Shown piece after piece: positions 1 to 6,510 of a DNA stretch of 10,160 nt; the first letter of the stretch is position 1, and each line of letters opens with the position of its first letter. Position numbers and translations under genes: made by a program. Origin of the DNA: Chitinophagaceae bacterium (GTDB lineage Bacteria; Bacteroidota; Bacteroidia; Chitinophagales; Chitinophagaceae); contig CANHSD010000100.1 in NCBI GenBank assembly GCA_947463105.1, positions 1-10,160 on the forward strand, given 5' to 3'. The notes below the pieces were generated by a model. That model was not told the origin of the DNA. It saw nothing but the letters and a program-made list of their open reading frames with translations, and ran no database searches.

Positions 1-509
1 TCTGCTTTCAGCAAGTCATGGTGGCTGGCAACGAACTTCCCAAGATTGGGAGAGCCAATCTCTTCTTCCCCTTCGATGCAAAACTTGATATTGGTTTTCA
101 AGGCATTGTTCCTGACCATCACTTCGAGGGCCTTCACATGCATGTAAAACTGCCCCTTGTCATCACAGGCGCCTCGTGCATAAATCTTTCCGTCTTTGAT
201 GACAGGCTCAAAGGGGCCACTGTGCCACAGCTCCAAAGGATCTGCCGGTTGTACATCGTAATGTCCGTAAACAAGAACAGTTGGCAATGAGGGATCAACC
301 ATCTTTTCTCCATAGACTATGGGGTGGCCTTCAGTTTCATGGATCACAGCGAGATCTGCTCCTGCATCCAACAGGGACTGCTTTACTGCTTCCGCACAGC
401 GTATCATATCACCCTTGTGTTCGCTGTTGGCACTGATGGAAGGAATCCTCAACAGGTTCAAGAGTTCATTCAGAAACCTGTCTTTGTTTTGGTCAATGTA
501 TTGCTTCAT
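1..509 (-). CDS. M20-family metallodipeptidase, N-terminal 169 residues (3' end outside window)
   Basis: The minus strand is open from ATG at 509 to the window edge, so only the N-terminal 169 residues are present; full family members are about 450 residues. The reading MKQYIDQNKDRFLNELL is followed by GHYDVQP (residues 82-88; His83 is a zinc ligand and Asp85 supports catalysis in M20 enzymes), RGACDDKG (112-119; the second metal-bridging Asp lies here) and EGEEEIGS (146-153; general-base Glu and metal-ligand Glu). These three motifs in this order and spacing are diagnostic of M20 dipeptidases that cleave di- or short peptides with two metal ions in the cytoplasm. No signal peptide is seen, and no TAnnTTTG promoter was found on the minus strand upstream. 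The exact substrate cannot be told from this part. Confidence 0.93.
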   Translation of the reverse strand, partial: MKQYIDQNKDRFLNELLNLLRIPSISANSEHKGDMIRCAEAVKQSLLDAGADLAVIHETEGHPIVYGEKMVDPSLPTVLVYGHYDVQPADPLELWHSGPFEPVIKDGKIYARGACDDKGQFYMHVKALEVMVRNNALKTNIKFCIEGEEEIGSPNLGKFVASHHDLLKA

Positions 510-563
510 TTTTATTTGTGTTTTTAGTACACATTAAATTTCTTAAATAATTAACAGAAAAAT

Positions 564-593
564 TTTGTAATTCCAAAAGCCTCCCTATATTTG
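564..593 (+). promoter_or_regulatory. Bacteroidota-type promoter motif, orphan
   Basis: TTTG at 564-567 and TATATTTG at 586-593 are separated by 18 bp, matching the TTTG / TAnnTTTG pattern of the Bacteroidota housekeeping sigma factor. The same TATATTTG octamer occurs before rpsP and before the peroxiredoxin gene in this window. No rightward gene follows; both flanking genes run leftwards. Predicted transcription start is around 598-600. Confidence 0.5.
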
Positions 594-597
594 ATGC

Positions 598-675
598 ACG
601 ATTGCGTGTCATATTTTCAGCCTTTGTGAATTCAACTCTTCAAAAAGTGGTTTTTGCAAAGGCTGAACCTTTTTT
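598..675 (+). ncRNA. Candidate small RNA of about 78 nt
   Basis: The proposed transcript begins about 5 nt after the orphan TATATTTG element and ends at a hairpin. Arms TTCAGCCTTTG (616-626) and CAAAGGCTGAA (657-667) are perfectly complementary over 11 bp, with a 30-nt loop, and are followed after CC by six T residues (670-675). The loop may fold further (AAC with GTT, CTT with AAG). There is no ATG inside. It resembles no RNA family I recognise. The promoter, the hairpin and the T run are visible; that they form one RNA gene is inference. The alternative is a convergent terminator or 3' structure of the dismutase mRNA. Confidence 0.35.
616..675 (+). terminator. 11-bp hairpin followed by T6, rightward
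   Basis: Perfect inverted repeat 616-626 / 657-667 followed by CC and TTTTTT at 670-675. The loop is long (30 nt) for a classical intrinsic terminator. On the minus strand no T run follows, so leftward dismutase transcripts would carry the hairpin but lack the U tract. Confidence 0.5.
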
Positions 676-693
676 CGGACATCGATGAAATCG

Positions 694-1419
694 TTATTTA
701 CCCAGCAATCTTCCTTCTACAAATTTCCAGTTCACCAGGTTGAACCAATTGCTGACATACTCTGCACGCCTGTTCTGGTACTTGAGATAATAGGCGTGTT
801 CCCATACGTCAAGACCCAGCAATGGCAGACCTTTCACAGGTGAAACATCCATCAATGGATTGTCCTGGTTGGGTGTTGAGCCAATCTGCAATTTCTTTTC
901 GCCATCCAGGTAAAGCCATGCCCATCCGCTGCCAAACCTTGTCATGGCCGCTTCACTCATTTTGGTTTTGAAGTTTTCAAAACTGTTGAAATTTGACATC
1001 AATGCCTGTTTCAAAGGGCCTTCATGAAGGGCAGTTCCAGGAGCCTGCATGCTCTTCCAAAAAAGTTCATGGTTGTAATGACCGCCACCATTGTTGCGCA
1101 ACTTGGCAGAGTATTTTGAAATATTGCTCAGGGCAATTTCCAGGCTGGTGTTTTCGCCTTTGAACTCTGCAATGGCTGCATCGTTCAGGTTCTTGGTGTA
1201 TGCTGCAGCATGTTTGGTGTGGTGAATCTCCATGGTCATCGCATCCACATAAGGCTCCAATGCATTGTAGGCATAGGGCAGTGGCGTTTGTACAAATGGA
1301 GTGGGTTGCATGGAATCATTGGCCAACAGGGAGGCCGGAACCATGCCCAATGCTCCTGCTGCCATGGTTCCCTTGACTGTAGTGCTGATGAATTTTCTGC
1401 GTGAGCTGTTGGTATGCAT
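694..1419 (-). CDS. Fe/Mn-family superoxide dismutase with Tat signal peptide
   Basis: A 241-residue dismutase converting superoxide to oxygen and hydrogen peroxide. The N-terminus carries a twin-arginine signal (SRRKFI, residues 5-10, then a small-residue hydrophobic stretch to about 33), predicting folded export to the periplasm. The mature domain starts near LPYAY (47-51). Metal ligands fit His66 (EIHHTKH), His117 (GGGHYNHELFW), Asp204 and His208 (DVWEHAYY). Tyr74 and His70 fit the substrate gateway. GGH at 112-114 and Gln185 in NQD are usual for Mn-type or cambialistic enzymes rather than strict Fe-type, but metal use cannot be settled by sequence. The start lies 22 bp after the upstream permease gene, with no room for a clear promoter, so it is probably cotranscribed. 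An exported dismutase would guard the envelope. Confidence 0.95.
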   Translation of the reverse strand: MHTNSSRRKFISTTVKGTMAAGALGMVPASLLANDSMQPTPFVQTPLPYAYNALEPYVDAMTMEIHHTKHAAAYTKNLNDAAIAEFKGENTSLEIALSNISKYSAKLRNNGGGHYNHELFWKSMQAPGTALHEGPLKQALMSNFNSFENFKTKMSEAAMTRFGSGWAWLYLDGEKKLQIGSTPNQDNPLMDVSPVKGLPLLGLDVWEHAYYLKYQNRRAEYVSNWFNLVNWKFVEGRLLGK

Positions 1420-1441
1420 GGTATTTTATTTATGGTAAAGT

Positions 1442-2884
1442 TCAGGATCCTGATGCAATCTTCCGTTTGAAGAGGCCTTGTATTTTTCTGAAAAAACGGA
1501 AATAATATTCATTGTTGAACAATTGAGAGTCGTTCATGGCCTTGTATACCAAAAACAATCCGATGGGCAGGAGTACGATGCTGGAGAGCCAGATGCCCAG
1601 GAAAGGCCCCATGATCTCCTGTTTGACAAATTTTTCTCCGAACATGTTCAGGAGATGGAATACCAGGAAGAATACGACAGCCACAACCAAGGGCATTCCC
1701 AGCCCCCCTTTTCTGATGATGGAGCCCAATGGCGCACCAATAAGGAAGAGCACGATGCAGGCAAAGGACAGTGAATATTTTTTGTGCCATTGCAATCTGT
1801 AAAAACGCCAGTCGCGTTCCCTTTGCTCATGGTCTGCAGCAATCAATTCAAGAGAGCTCTTGACCAAATTGATTTTATCAGCCGCTTTGGTAAAGGCAAC
1901 GTTGATGGTAGAATCAGGAAGGTTATATCCATAGGTTGTGGCCTTTTGAGGACGGCCTGGCTTTCCTTTTTTCCACCCCTTTTCAAAATGTTTTCCGAAG
2001 AGGTAATAGCTGGTGATCTCTTTGTTCATGCGAACAGACTCAATCCGCTTGAGCTCCTTACCAATGGAATCGGTCGATTTTTGAAGTTGTCTTACATTGA
2101 GCATTTCATAGCTGCTCTTGAACATGCTGTCAGGGGTTTTGAGTACGTCAAAACTGCTGAGGTCAAATACTTTTTTGTATTTTTTGAAACCAAGTCGATA
2201 GTAGTCTGTCTGCTTGGTATTGTAGGGACCTTTTTCCTGGTAACGCCATCCGTCTTCAAGATCGAATTCCAGAAATTTCTTGTCATTGCTCACACTCATT
2301 TTCCCTTTCTCTGCGATGATGATGTTGTCCTGAAGGGAATACTGGTTCTCATAAATCACGATCTTGCTGATGCGGTTGCCATCATCTTCCTTTTTGCCTA
2401 CTTTGATGGCAAAGCCTGGAATCTTGTCATAAAAAATACCCTCTTTGATATCGAAGGCAGGTTTGGCTACCCTGATGTCGTAGAGCATGGTGGTAAACTT
2501 CAGGTTCGCAACAGGCATTACATAATTTGAAATCAGGAATGCCAGCACACTGATGACAACGGAGACGACCAACAGGGGGCGCATGAACCGGAGCAGGGGG
2601 ATTCCAGCCGATTTGATCGCAACGAGTTCGAAGCTCTCTCCAAGGTTGCCGAAGGTCATGATGGAGGAAATCAGGATGGCAAGGGGGAGTGCCAATGGTA
2701 TGGCAGTGACAGTAACATAAGCGGTCAATTCAAGTATGCTGGTAAGGTCAAGGCCTTTTCCTACCAGGTCATCAATGTACTTCCAAAAAAACTGCATCAC
2801 CAACACGAAAAGTGTGATGAAGAAGGTCGCGATGAATGGACCGATGAATGCTTTTAAAACGAGTTTATCAAGCTTTTTGAACAT
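1442..2884 (-). CDS. LptF/LptG-family permease (lipopolysaccharide export)
   Basis: A 480-residue inner-membrane protein of the YjgP/YjgQ family, which with LptB drives lipopolysaccharide from the inner membrane onto the Lpt bridge. The layout is canonical: three membrane segments (about 12-33, 53-76, 101-121), a large periplasmic part (about 122-368) and three further segments (about 371-390, 395-415, 428-447), ending in a basic cytoplasmic tail. It is about 120 residues longer than the E. coli proteins. The extra length lies before segment 4, includes a charged, possibly coiled stretch near 265-290, and is normal for Bacteroidota members (established knowledge). LptF and LptG cannot be told apart with confidence here. 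It starts 2 bp after the stop of the START-like gene, implying translational coupling. Confidence 0.93.
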   Translation of the reverse strand: MFKKLDKLVLKAFIGPFIATFFITLFVLVMQFFWKYIDDLVGKGLDLTSILELTAYVTVTAIPLALPLAILISSIMTFGNLGESFELVAIKSAGIPLLRFMRPLLVVSVVISVLAFLISNYVMPVANLKFTTMLYDIRVAKPAFDIKEGIFYDKIPGFAIKVGKKEDDGNRISKIVIYENQYSLQDNIIIAEKGKMSVSNDKKFLEFDLEDGWRYQEKGPYNTKQTDYYRLGFKKYKKVFDLSSFDVLKTPDSMFKSSYEMLNVRQLQKSTDSIGKELKRIESVRMNKEITSYYLFGKHFEKGWKKGKPGRPQKATTYGYNLPDSTINVAFTKAADKINLVKSSLELIAADHEQRERDWRFYRLQWHKKYSLSFACIVLFLIGAPLGSIIRKGGLGMPLVVAVVFFLVFHLLNMFGEKFVKQEIMGPFLGIWLSSIVLLPIGLFLVYKAMNDSQLFNNEYYFRFFRKIQGLFKRKIASGS

Positions 2885-2886
2885 TG

Positions 2887-3264
2887 TTAATTACCCAGCC
2901 TGTGGAACAGATCATGTACTTGTACGCCCCAAAGCCTTGACTGGTCGGCGATTTCCTTTTTTTCTGCGAAATCCTTAATGACCAGGATGGTCTGGCTGCT
3001 TACTTCCGTTTTTTCAATTGCAAATTCAAAATATTCGTTTTGAGGGGCATGCAGCCAATGGAAACGAATGAATTTATTTTCCTCTGCTTCAAGCACTTCA
3101 GCTTTTTCAACAGAACCATTCCAGGAAAAGCTGAACACAGTATCCCTTTCGTCTACCTTATCGGCAAACCATTCCTGCAATCCGGCAGGGGTTGACAGGA
3201 ATTCATACAAGATGTTGGGTGAACATCTTACGGGGTACTCTATGGAAAATAACTGTTTGCTCAT
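2887..3264 (-). CDS. START-like (SRPBCC/AHSA1-type) domain protein
   Basis: A 125-residue soluble protein that is one small helix-grip domain. The pattern IEYPVRCSPNILYEFLSTP (8-26), then LQEWFAD (29-35) and alternating beta strands ending in a C-terminal helix (about 106-122), fits the START-like/AHSA1 group common in Bacteroidota and of unknown ligand. There is no signal peptide and no membrane segment. It is the first gene of the leftward unit; its TAA ends 2 bp before the permease ATG, so coupling is likely. A role tied to lipid or envelope traffic is only suggested by that neighbour. MSKQLF at the ATG at 3264 is the only sensible start. The best promoter candidate is the weak TATCATTG on the minus strand at 3319-3312 (one mismatch to TAnnTTTG). 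Confidence 0.85.
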   Translation of the reverse strand: MSKQLFSIEYPVRCSPNILYEFLSTPAGLQEWFADKVDERDTVFSFSWNGSVEKAEVLEAEENKFIRFHWLHAPQNEYFEFAIEKTEVSSQTILVIKDFAEKKEIADQSRLWGVQVHDLFHRLGN

Positions 3265-3547
3265 GTTGTTTTATATTGGTCTCTAATCACGTTTCAATTG
3301 CCTGCACGTTGCAATGATAGAAAAATATCGGAATTGAAAAAATATAATTTGATGTTTCTTTCCAACTTTTTATCCGTGATTTTCCCCATTTCAAAATGGT
3401 GTTTTTACGGGGTTGAATATCAATGTTTTATGTCAAATTTTCAATTTTGTGCTTACTGGAAGGCTTCATTTAACAATATTTTCGCAATAATCACGTTTTG
3501 TTAGGGTTAAGAACCGTCCTTAAGAAAATTTTTTAAAACGCAATCCC
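3265..3547. other. 283-bp AT-rich divergent intergenic region
   Basis: This gap separates the leftward START-like unit from the rightward sigma gene and must hold both promoters. No perfect TAnnTTTG element is present on either strand. Near matches are CAATTTTG (3442-3449, plus), TATTTTCG (3477-3484, plus) and TATCATTG (3319-3312, minus). Small inverted repeats are CCATTT/AAATGG (3386-3391 / 3394-3399) and TTAAG/CTTAA (3507-3511 / 3519-3523). Short open frames here lack family features. I see no RNA gene. Confidence 0.6.
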
Positions 3548-4414
3548 ATGAGCATGCGCCAACTGCGTATAGGTAAATCCATCACCTTGCGTGAATCTCC
3601 AAGTCTTGAAAGATACCTTCAAGACATCAGCAAAGTTCACATGATCAGTGCTGAAGAGGAAGTGAGGTTGGCAGTTTTAATCAGAAAAGGAGATCAAACA
3701 GCCTTAGAACAACTTACAAAAGCCAACCTGCGGTTCGTTGTTTCAGTGGCAAAACAATACCAATACCAGGGATTATCACTATCAGACCTTATCAATGAAG
3801 GGAACCTGGGTTTGATCCGTGCAGCAAAAAGGTTTGACGAAACCAAGGGTTTCAGGTTCATTTCTTACGCCGTATGGTGGATCCGCCAAAGCATCTTACA
3901 GGCATTGGCAGATCAGTCGCGCATTGTAAGGGTTCCATTGAACAGGGTCGGTATTCGCAACAAGATTGCCAAAGCAGCCCAGTACCTTGAACAGGATTTC
4001 GAAAGAGAGCCCACGGCTGAAGAAATAGCTGAATACCTGAAAATGGACCTTGAAGAGGTATCCTCAACCATCAACCTGGCCAGCCGGCATGTCAGCATCG
4101 ATTCTCCTGTAGGTGAGGAAGGGGAAGGCACGATGATTGATGTGATGGAAAACAAGGAAGCAGATGCTGCAGACCATGAACTCCAGCATGAATCGATGCA
4201 CTTTGAAATTGAACTGGCCCTCCGCAGTTTACCGGAAAAACAACTGAAAGTGATCAGGTGCCTCTATGGCATTGGAATGGACAGCCCCATGGGCATGGAG
4301 GATATAGGAGTCGAATGCAACCTCACCCGCGAAAGGGTCAGGCAGATCAGGGACAAGGCATTGGAGGCCTTAAGGATTACCGTAAATACCATGCGCCTGA
4401 GAACCTTCCTTTAG
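3548..4414 (+). CDS. rpoD: RNA polymerase sigma-70 factor, RpoD/SigA type
   Basis: A 288-residue sigma factor without region 1.1, as is usual for Bacteroidota primary sigma factors. Region 1.2 starts near residue 17 (SPSLERYLQDI). Region 2 includes LTKANLRFVVSVAKQYQ (56-72), DLINEGNLGLIRAAKRFDE (80-98) and the -10 reading, melting segment FRFISYAVWWIRQSILQAL (102-120). Region 3 spans about 135-205 and region 4 about 218-288, with the helix-turn-helix LTRERVRQIRDKAL (259-272). Relatives usually start at MRQL, so the second ATG at 3554 may be the true start; the first adds only MS. The end differs from the usual primary factor: KALEALRITVNTMRLRTFL replaces the normally arginine-rich KAI(R/N)xLRxxSRSKLLKxYL. 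It could be a second paralogue rather than the essential factor. Confidence 0.9.
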   Translation: MSMRQLRIGKSITLRESPSLERYLQDISKVHMISAEEEVRLAVLIRKGDQTALEQLTKANLRFVVSVAKQYQYQGLSLSDLINEGNLGLIRAAKRFDETKGFRFISYAVWWIRQSILQALADQSRIVRVPLNRVGIRNKIAKAAQYLEQDFEREPTAEEIAEYLKMDLEEVSSTINLASRHVSIDSPVGEEGEGTMIDVMENKEADAADHELQHESMHFEIELALRSLPEKQLKVIRCLYGIGMDSPMGMEDIGVECNLTRERVRQIRDKALEALRITVNTMRLRTFL

Positions 4415-4511
4415 TTCCAACTTTATAGCACAACACGTTAAATGCAGAATCATTAACTTTGCATTGATGAACATCCCATGGTGTTCATTTTTTCATTAAA
4501 GTCAGAAGAAC
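4415..4511 (+). promoter_or_regulatory. ffh leader: -7 element and hairpin
   Basis: TAACTTTG at 4454-4461 is a perfect TAnnTTTG -7 element; no good TTTG is seen at -33. The predicted start is near 4466, exactly where a hairpin begins (listed separately). No other promoter fits between the hairpin and the ffh ATG at 4512, so ffh transcripts from this promoter would carry the hairpin at their 5' end. Confidence 0.45.
4467..4493 (+). terminator. Hairpin plus T6 between the sigma gene and ffh
   Basis: Arms ATGAACA (4467-4473) and TGTTCAT (4482-4488) pair over 7 bp and can extend by one G-T and one C-G pair to leave a four-base loop. Six T residues (4488-4493) follow. It can terminate the sigma transcript, or attenuate or protect the ffh transcript, because it lies after the only visible ffh promoter. 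Confidence 0.55.
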
Positions 4512-5831
4512 ATGTTTGAAAATTTAAGCGAAAAGATAGCCTCAGCCTTCAAGCAAATCAAGGGTGAAGGAAGGATATCGGACCTCAATGTAGCCAATAC
4601 TGTCAAGGATATCCGCAAGGCATTGCTGGACGCAGATGTCAACTTTAAGATTGCCAAAGAATTCACTGATAAGGTGAAGGAAAAGGCCATGGGGCAGAAA
4701 GTATTGACTGCTGTTAGCCCAGGTCAGCTCATGATCAAGATCGTGCAGGATGAACTGACTGAATTGATGGGCGGACTGGCCAGCGGATTCAATGCAACTG
4801 GAAATCCGGCCATTATCCTCATTGCAGGTTTACAAGGTTCGGGTAAAACCACTTTCAGTGGTAAGCTGGCCAATTACCTAAAGACGCAAAAAGGCAAATC
4901 CCCTTTGCTGGTGGCGGCGGATGTCTACAGGCCTGCAGCCATCGATCAGCTCAAGGTTCTGGGAGGACAAATTGGCGTTGATGTCTATGCCGAGCCTGAA
5001 AACAAGGATCCAAGGGCTATTGCTGAAAATGCATTGAAACAAGCGAAAACCACGAATAAAAATGTAATCATCATTGATACGGCAGGCCGTTTGGCGGTAG
5101 ATGAGGTTATGATGAATGAGGTTGCAGGGCTTAAAGCAGCACTTCAACCTCAGGAAATTCTTTTTGTGGTGGATTCAATGACCGGACAGGATGCTGTGAA
5201 TACAGCCAAGGCATTCAATGAAAAGCTCGATTTTACAGGTGTTGTACTTACCAAACTGGATGGTGATACCAGGGGTGGGGCTGCCTTATCCATCAAATAC
5301 ACTGTACAGAAGCCCATCAAATTCATCAGCAGTGGTGAGAAGATGGAGACCCTGGATGTTTTTCATCCAGACCGTATGGCCCAGCGTATACTCGGAATGG
5401 GTGATATTGCTTCATTGGTAGAAAGAGCACAGGCCCAGTTTGATGATGAACAGGCCAAGAAGCTGGAGAAAAAAATAAGGAAGAACCAATTTGATTTTCA
5501 GGATTTCCTGGATCAACTCCAGCAGATCAAAAAAATGGGCAACCTCAAAGACCTGATGGGCATGATCCCTGGTATGGGCAAGGCAATGAAAGACATTGAC
5601 ATCAGTGATGATGCCTTCAAAGGAGTAGAATCCATCATCAGCTCCATGACACCATTCGAAAGGTCCAATCCAGACGTTATCGACCTCAAGCGAAAGCAAC
5701 GCATTGCAAAAGGTTGTGGCAGGGATATGAATGAAGTCAACCAATTCTTCAAACAGTTTGAGCAGATGAAACAAATGATGAAGGGGATGAACAACATGCC
5801 CGCTATGCCCAGGATGGGCGGCAGGCGATAA
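4512..5831 (+). CDS. ffh: Signal recognition particle GTPase Ffh
   Basis: A 439-residue SRP54 homologue that binds signal sequences on nascent chains and the SRP RNA and delivers ribosomes to FtsY at the membrane. The N domain helical bundle covers about 1-90. The G domain holds the P loop GLQGSGKTT (106-114), DVYRPAAIDQL (137-147), DTAGR (189-193) and TKLD (247-250). The M domain (about 300-430) has the finger-loop region MGMIPGMGKAM and the RNA-binding helix-turn-helix near 379-415, then a methionine-rich tail (MKQMMKGMNNMPAMPRM) typical of the hydrophobic groove. The RNA-binding loop reads KGCGRDMNEVN where GSGT is more common, a modest variation. ATG at 4512 gives the standard MFENLSEKI start. 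Confidence 0.98.
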   Translation: MFENLSEKIASAFKQIKGEGRISDLNVANTVKDIRKALLDADVNFKIAKEFTDKVKEKAMGQKVLTAVSPGQLMIKIVQDELTELMGGLASGFNATGNPAIILIAGLQGSGKTTFSGKLANYLKTQKGKSPLLVAADVYRPAAIDQLKVLGGQIGVDVYAEPENKDPRAIAENALKQAKTTNKNVIIIDTAGRLAVDEVMMNEVAGLKAALQPQEILFVVDSMTGQDAVNTAKAFNEKLDFTGVVLTKLDGDTRGGAALSIKYTVQKPIKFISSGEKMETLDVFHPDRMAQRILGMGDIASLVERAQAQFDDEQAKKLEKKIRKNQFDFQDFLDQLQQIKKMGNLKDLMGMIPGMGKAMKDIDISDDAFKGVESIISSMTPFERSNPDVIDLKRKQRIAKGCGRDMNEVNQFFKQFEQMKQMMKGMNNMPAMPRMGGRR

Positions 5832-5865
5832 TCCTTAAACGTGGAAGAATGTTTTATGATGTTTT

Positions 5866-5881
5866 TCAGGTTTTTTCCTGA
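5866..5881 (+). terminator. Weak hairpin after ffh
   Basis: TCAGG (5866-5870) and CCTGA (5877-5881) enclose a six-T loop, 35 bp after the ffh stop. The stem is only 5 bp and no clean T run follows (CAGTTGTTTT), so this is at best a weak terminator. Confidence 0.25.
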
Positions 5882-5888
5882 CAGTTGT

Positions 5889-5920
5889 TTTGGGTAGTTC
5901 TCGCCTAATGACTATATTTG
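5889..5920 (+). promoter_or_regulatory. Promoter of the rpsP-rimM-dinB unit
   Basis: TTTG at 5889-5892 and TATATTTG at 5913-5920 with a 20-bp spacer match the Bacteroidota housekeeping promoter well. The predicted start near 5925 gives a leader of about 49 nt before the rpsP ATG. No other promoter-like match is seen before rimM or dinB. Confidence 0.75.
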
Positions 5921-5973
5921 CACCTCGATTCGAAACAATTTTATTCACCACCCACTAAAAATTTACATTTTTT

Positions 5974-6459
5974 ATGGCTGTCAAAATCAGACTCCAACGT
6001 CACGGAAGCAAAAAGCGCCCATTTTATTTCATCGTAGTAGCAGATGCACGCGCACCTCGCGATGGTAAATTCATCCAGAAGATCGGTACTTACAATCCGC
6101 TCACTCATCCCGCAACTGTATTGGTAGACCGTCAGAAGTCACTTGAGTGGCTGAACAATGGTGCACAGCCTACCGATACTGTTCGCAAGATTCTCTCTAC
6201 CAAAGGTGTTCTATTTCTGAAGCATTTGCTTCGTGGAGTTGACCTTGGTTTGTTTGATCATGCCACAGCCATGACCAAGTTTGAAGCTTGGCATCAGGAG
6301 CAGGAATCAAAAACAAGGGCTCGTCAGGAAGCTGCCGCTCGCGAACGCCGTCAAAGGCCTCGTCAGGGTGCTCCCGTTAGCCGTCCAATCCCTGTTCAAG
6401 TTGCACAACCTGCACAACCTGAACAAACTGAACAGCAAGACGCTCCTTCAGCTGAATAA
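5974..6459 (+). CDS. rpsP: 30S ribosomal protein S16
   Basis: A 161-residue S16, a small-subunit protein needed for 30S assembly. The core (1 to about 85) shows MAVKIRLQRHGSKKRPFY, VVADARAPRDGKFI (21-34), IGTYNPL (37-43), DTVRKILSTKGV (68-79). The usual length is about 80-90 residues. The extra 70 or so residues are a Bacteroidota-type extension: a conserved segment to about 107 (FEAWHQ), a charged arginine-rich helix (about 110-130) and a low-complexity proline/glutamine end with an AQP AQP EQT EQQ pattern (144-155) from near-identical 9-bp repeats. It is first in the unit with rimM. Confidence 0.97.
   Translation: MAVKIRLQRHGSKKRPFYFIVVADARAPRDGKFIQKIGTYNPLTHPATVLVDRQKSLEWLNNGAQPTDTVRKILSTKGVLFLKHLLRGVDLGLFDHATAMTKFEAWHQEQESKTRARQEAAARERRQRPRQGAPVSRPIPVQVAQPAQPEQTEQQDAPSAE
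6403..6438 (+). repeat. 9-bp tandem repeat inside the rpsP 3' end
   Basis: Four in-frame 9-bp units, GCACAACCT, GCACAACCT, GAACAAACT and GAACAGCAA, encode AQP AQP EQT EQQ in the S16 tail. The first two are identical and the others are diverged. As in-frame units they can change number without breaking the protein. Confidence 0.7.
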
Positions 6460-6478
6460 GCCAAAAAAACAAAATCAA

Positions 6479-6505
6479 AAGCCTCGTTCAATACGGGGCT
6501 TTTTT
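6479..6505 (+). terminator. Terminator-like hairpin directly upstream of rimM
   Basis: AAGCCTCGT (6479-6487) pairs with ACGGGGCTT (6493-6501) over 9 bp with one G-T pair and a five-base loop, followed by a T6 run (6500-6505). This is the best intrinsic terminator in the window. It ends 5 bp before the rimM ATG, so it occupies the whole rimM initiation region. It may attenuate read-through from rpsP into rimM-dinB or hide the rimM start. Confidence 0.8.
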
Positions 6506-6510
6506 ATGCC

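Larger units (their letters stand above)
510..693. other. Intergenic region with an orphan rightward promoter and hairpin
   Basis: This 184-bp gap between two leftward genes holds no ATG-initiated ORF of note. Bases 510-560 are very AT-rich and form the dipeptidase leader. The rest contains a plus-strand promoter-like pair and a hairpin with a T run, described as separate entries. The hairpin is asymmetric: its T run lies on the plus strand, so it suits termination of rightward rather than leftward transcription. Confidence 0.7.

Noticed and set aside
18..290. A 90-codon open frame on the plus strand
   Set aside because: Antisense to the M20 dipeptidase fragment, which carries three catalytic motifs in the minus frame.
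604..690. A 28-codon frame starting at TTG within the candidate small RNA
   Set aside because: Non-ATG start, no initiation context, and it runs through the hairpin; a structural RNA explains the segment better.
1784..2530. A 248-codon open frame on the plus strand
   Set aside because: It lies wholly antisense to the permease gene, whose protein has clear membrane segments and family layout; the antisense product shows no domain.
3384..3412. CCCC/GGGG and CCATTT/AAATGG inverted repeats as an operator or riboswitch
   Set aside because: Stems of 4-6 bp are expected by chance in a 283-bp AT-rich gap, and no riboswitch pattern is recognised.
3298..3504. A 68-codon open frame in the gap before the sigma gene
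   Set aside because: Cysteine- and phenylalanine-rich composition typical of translated AT-rich noncoding DNA, with no promoter, family motif or neighbour support.
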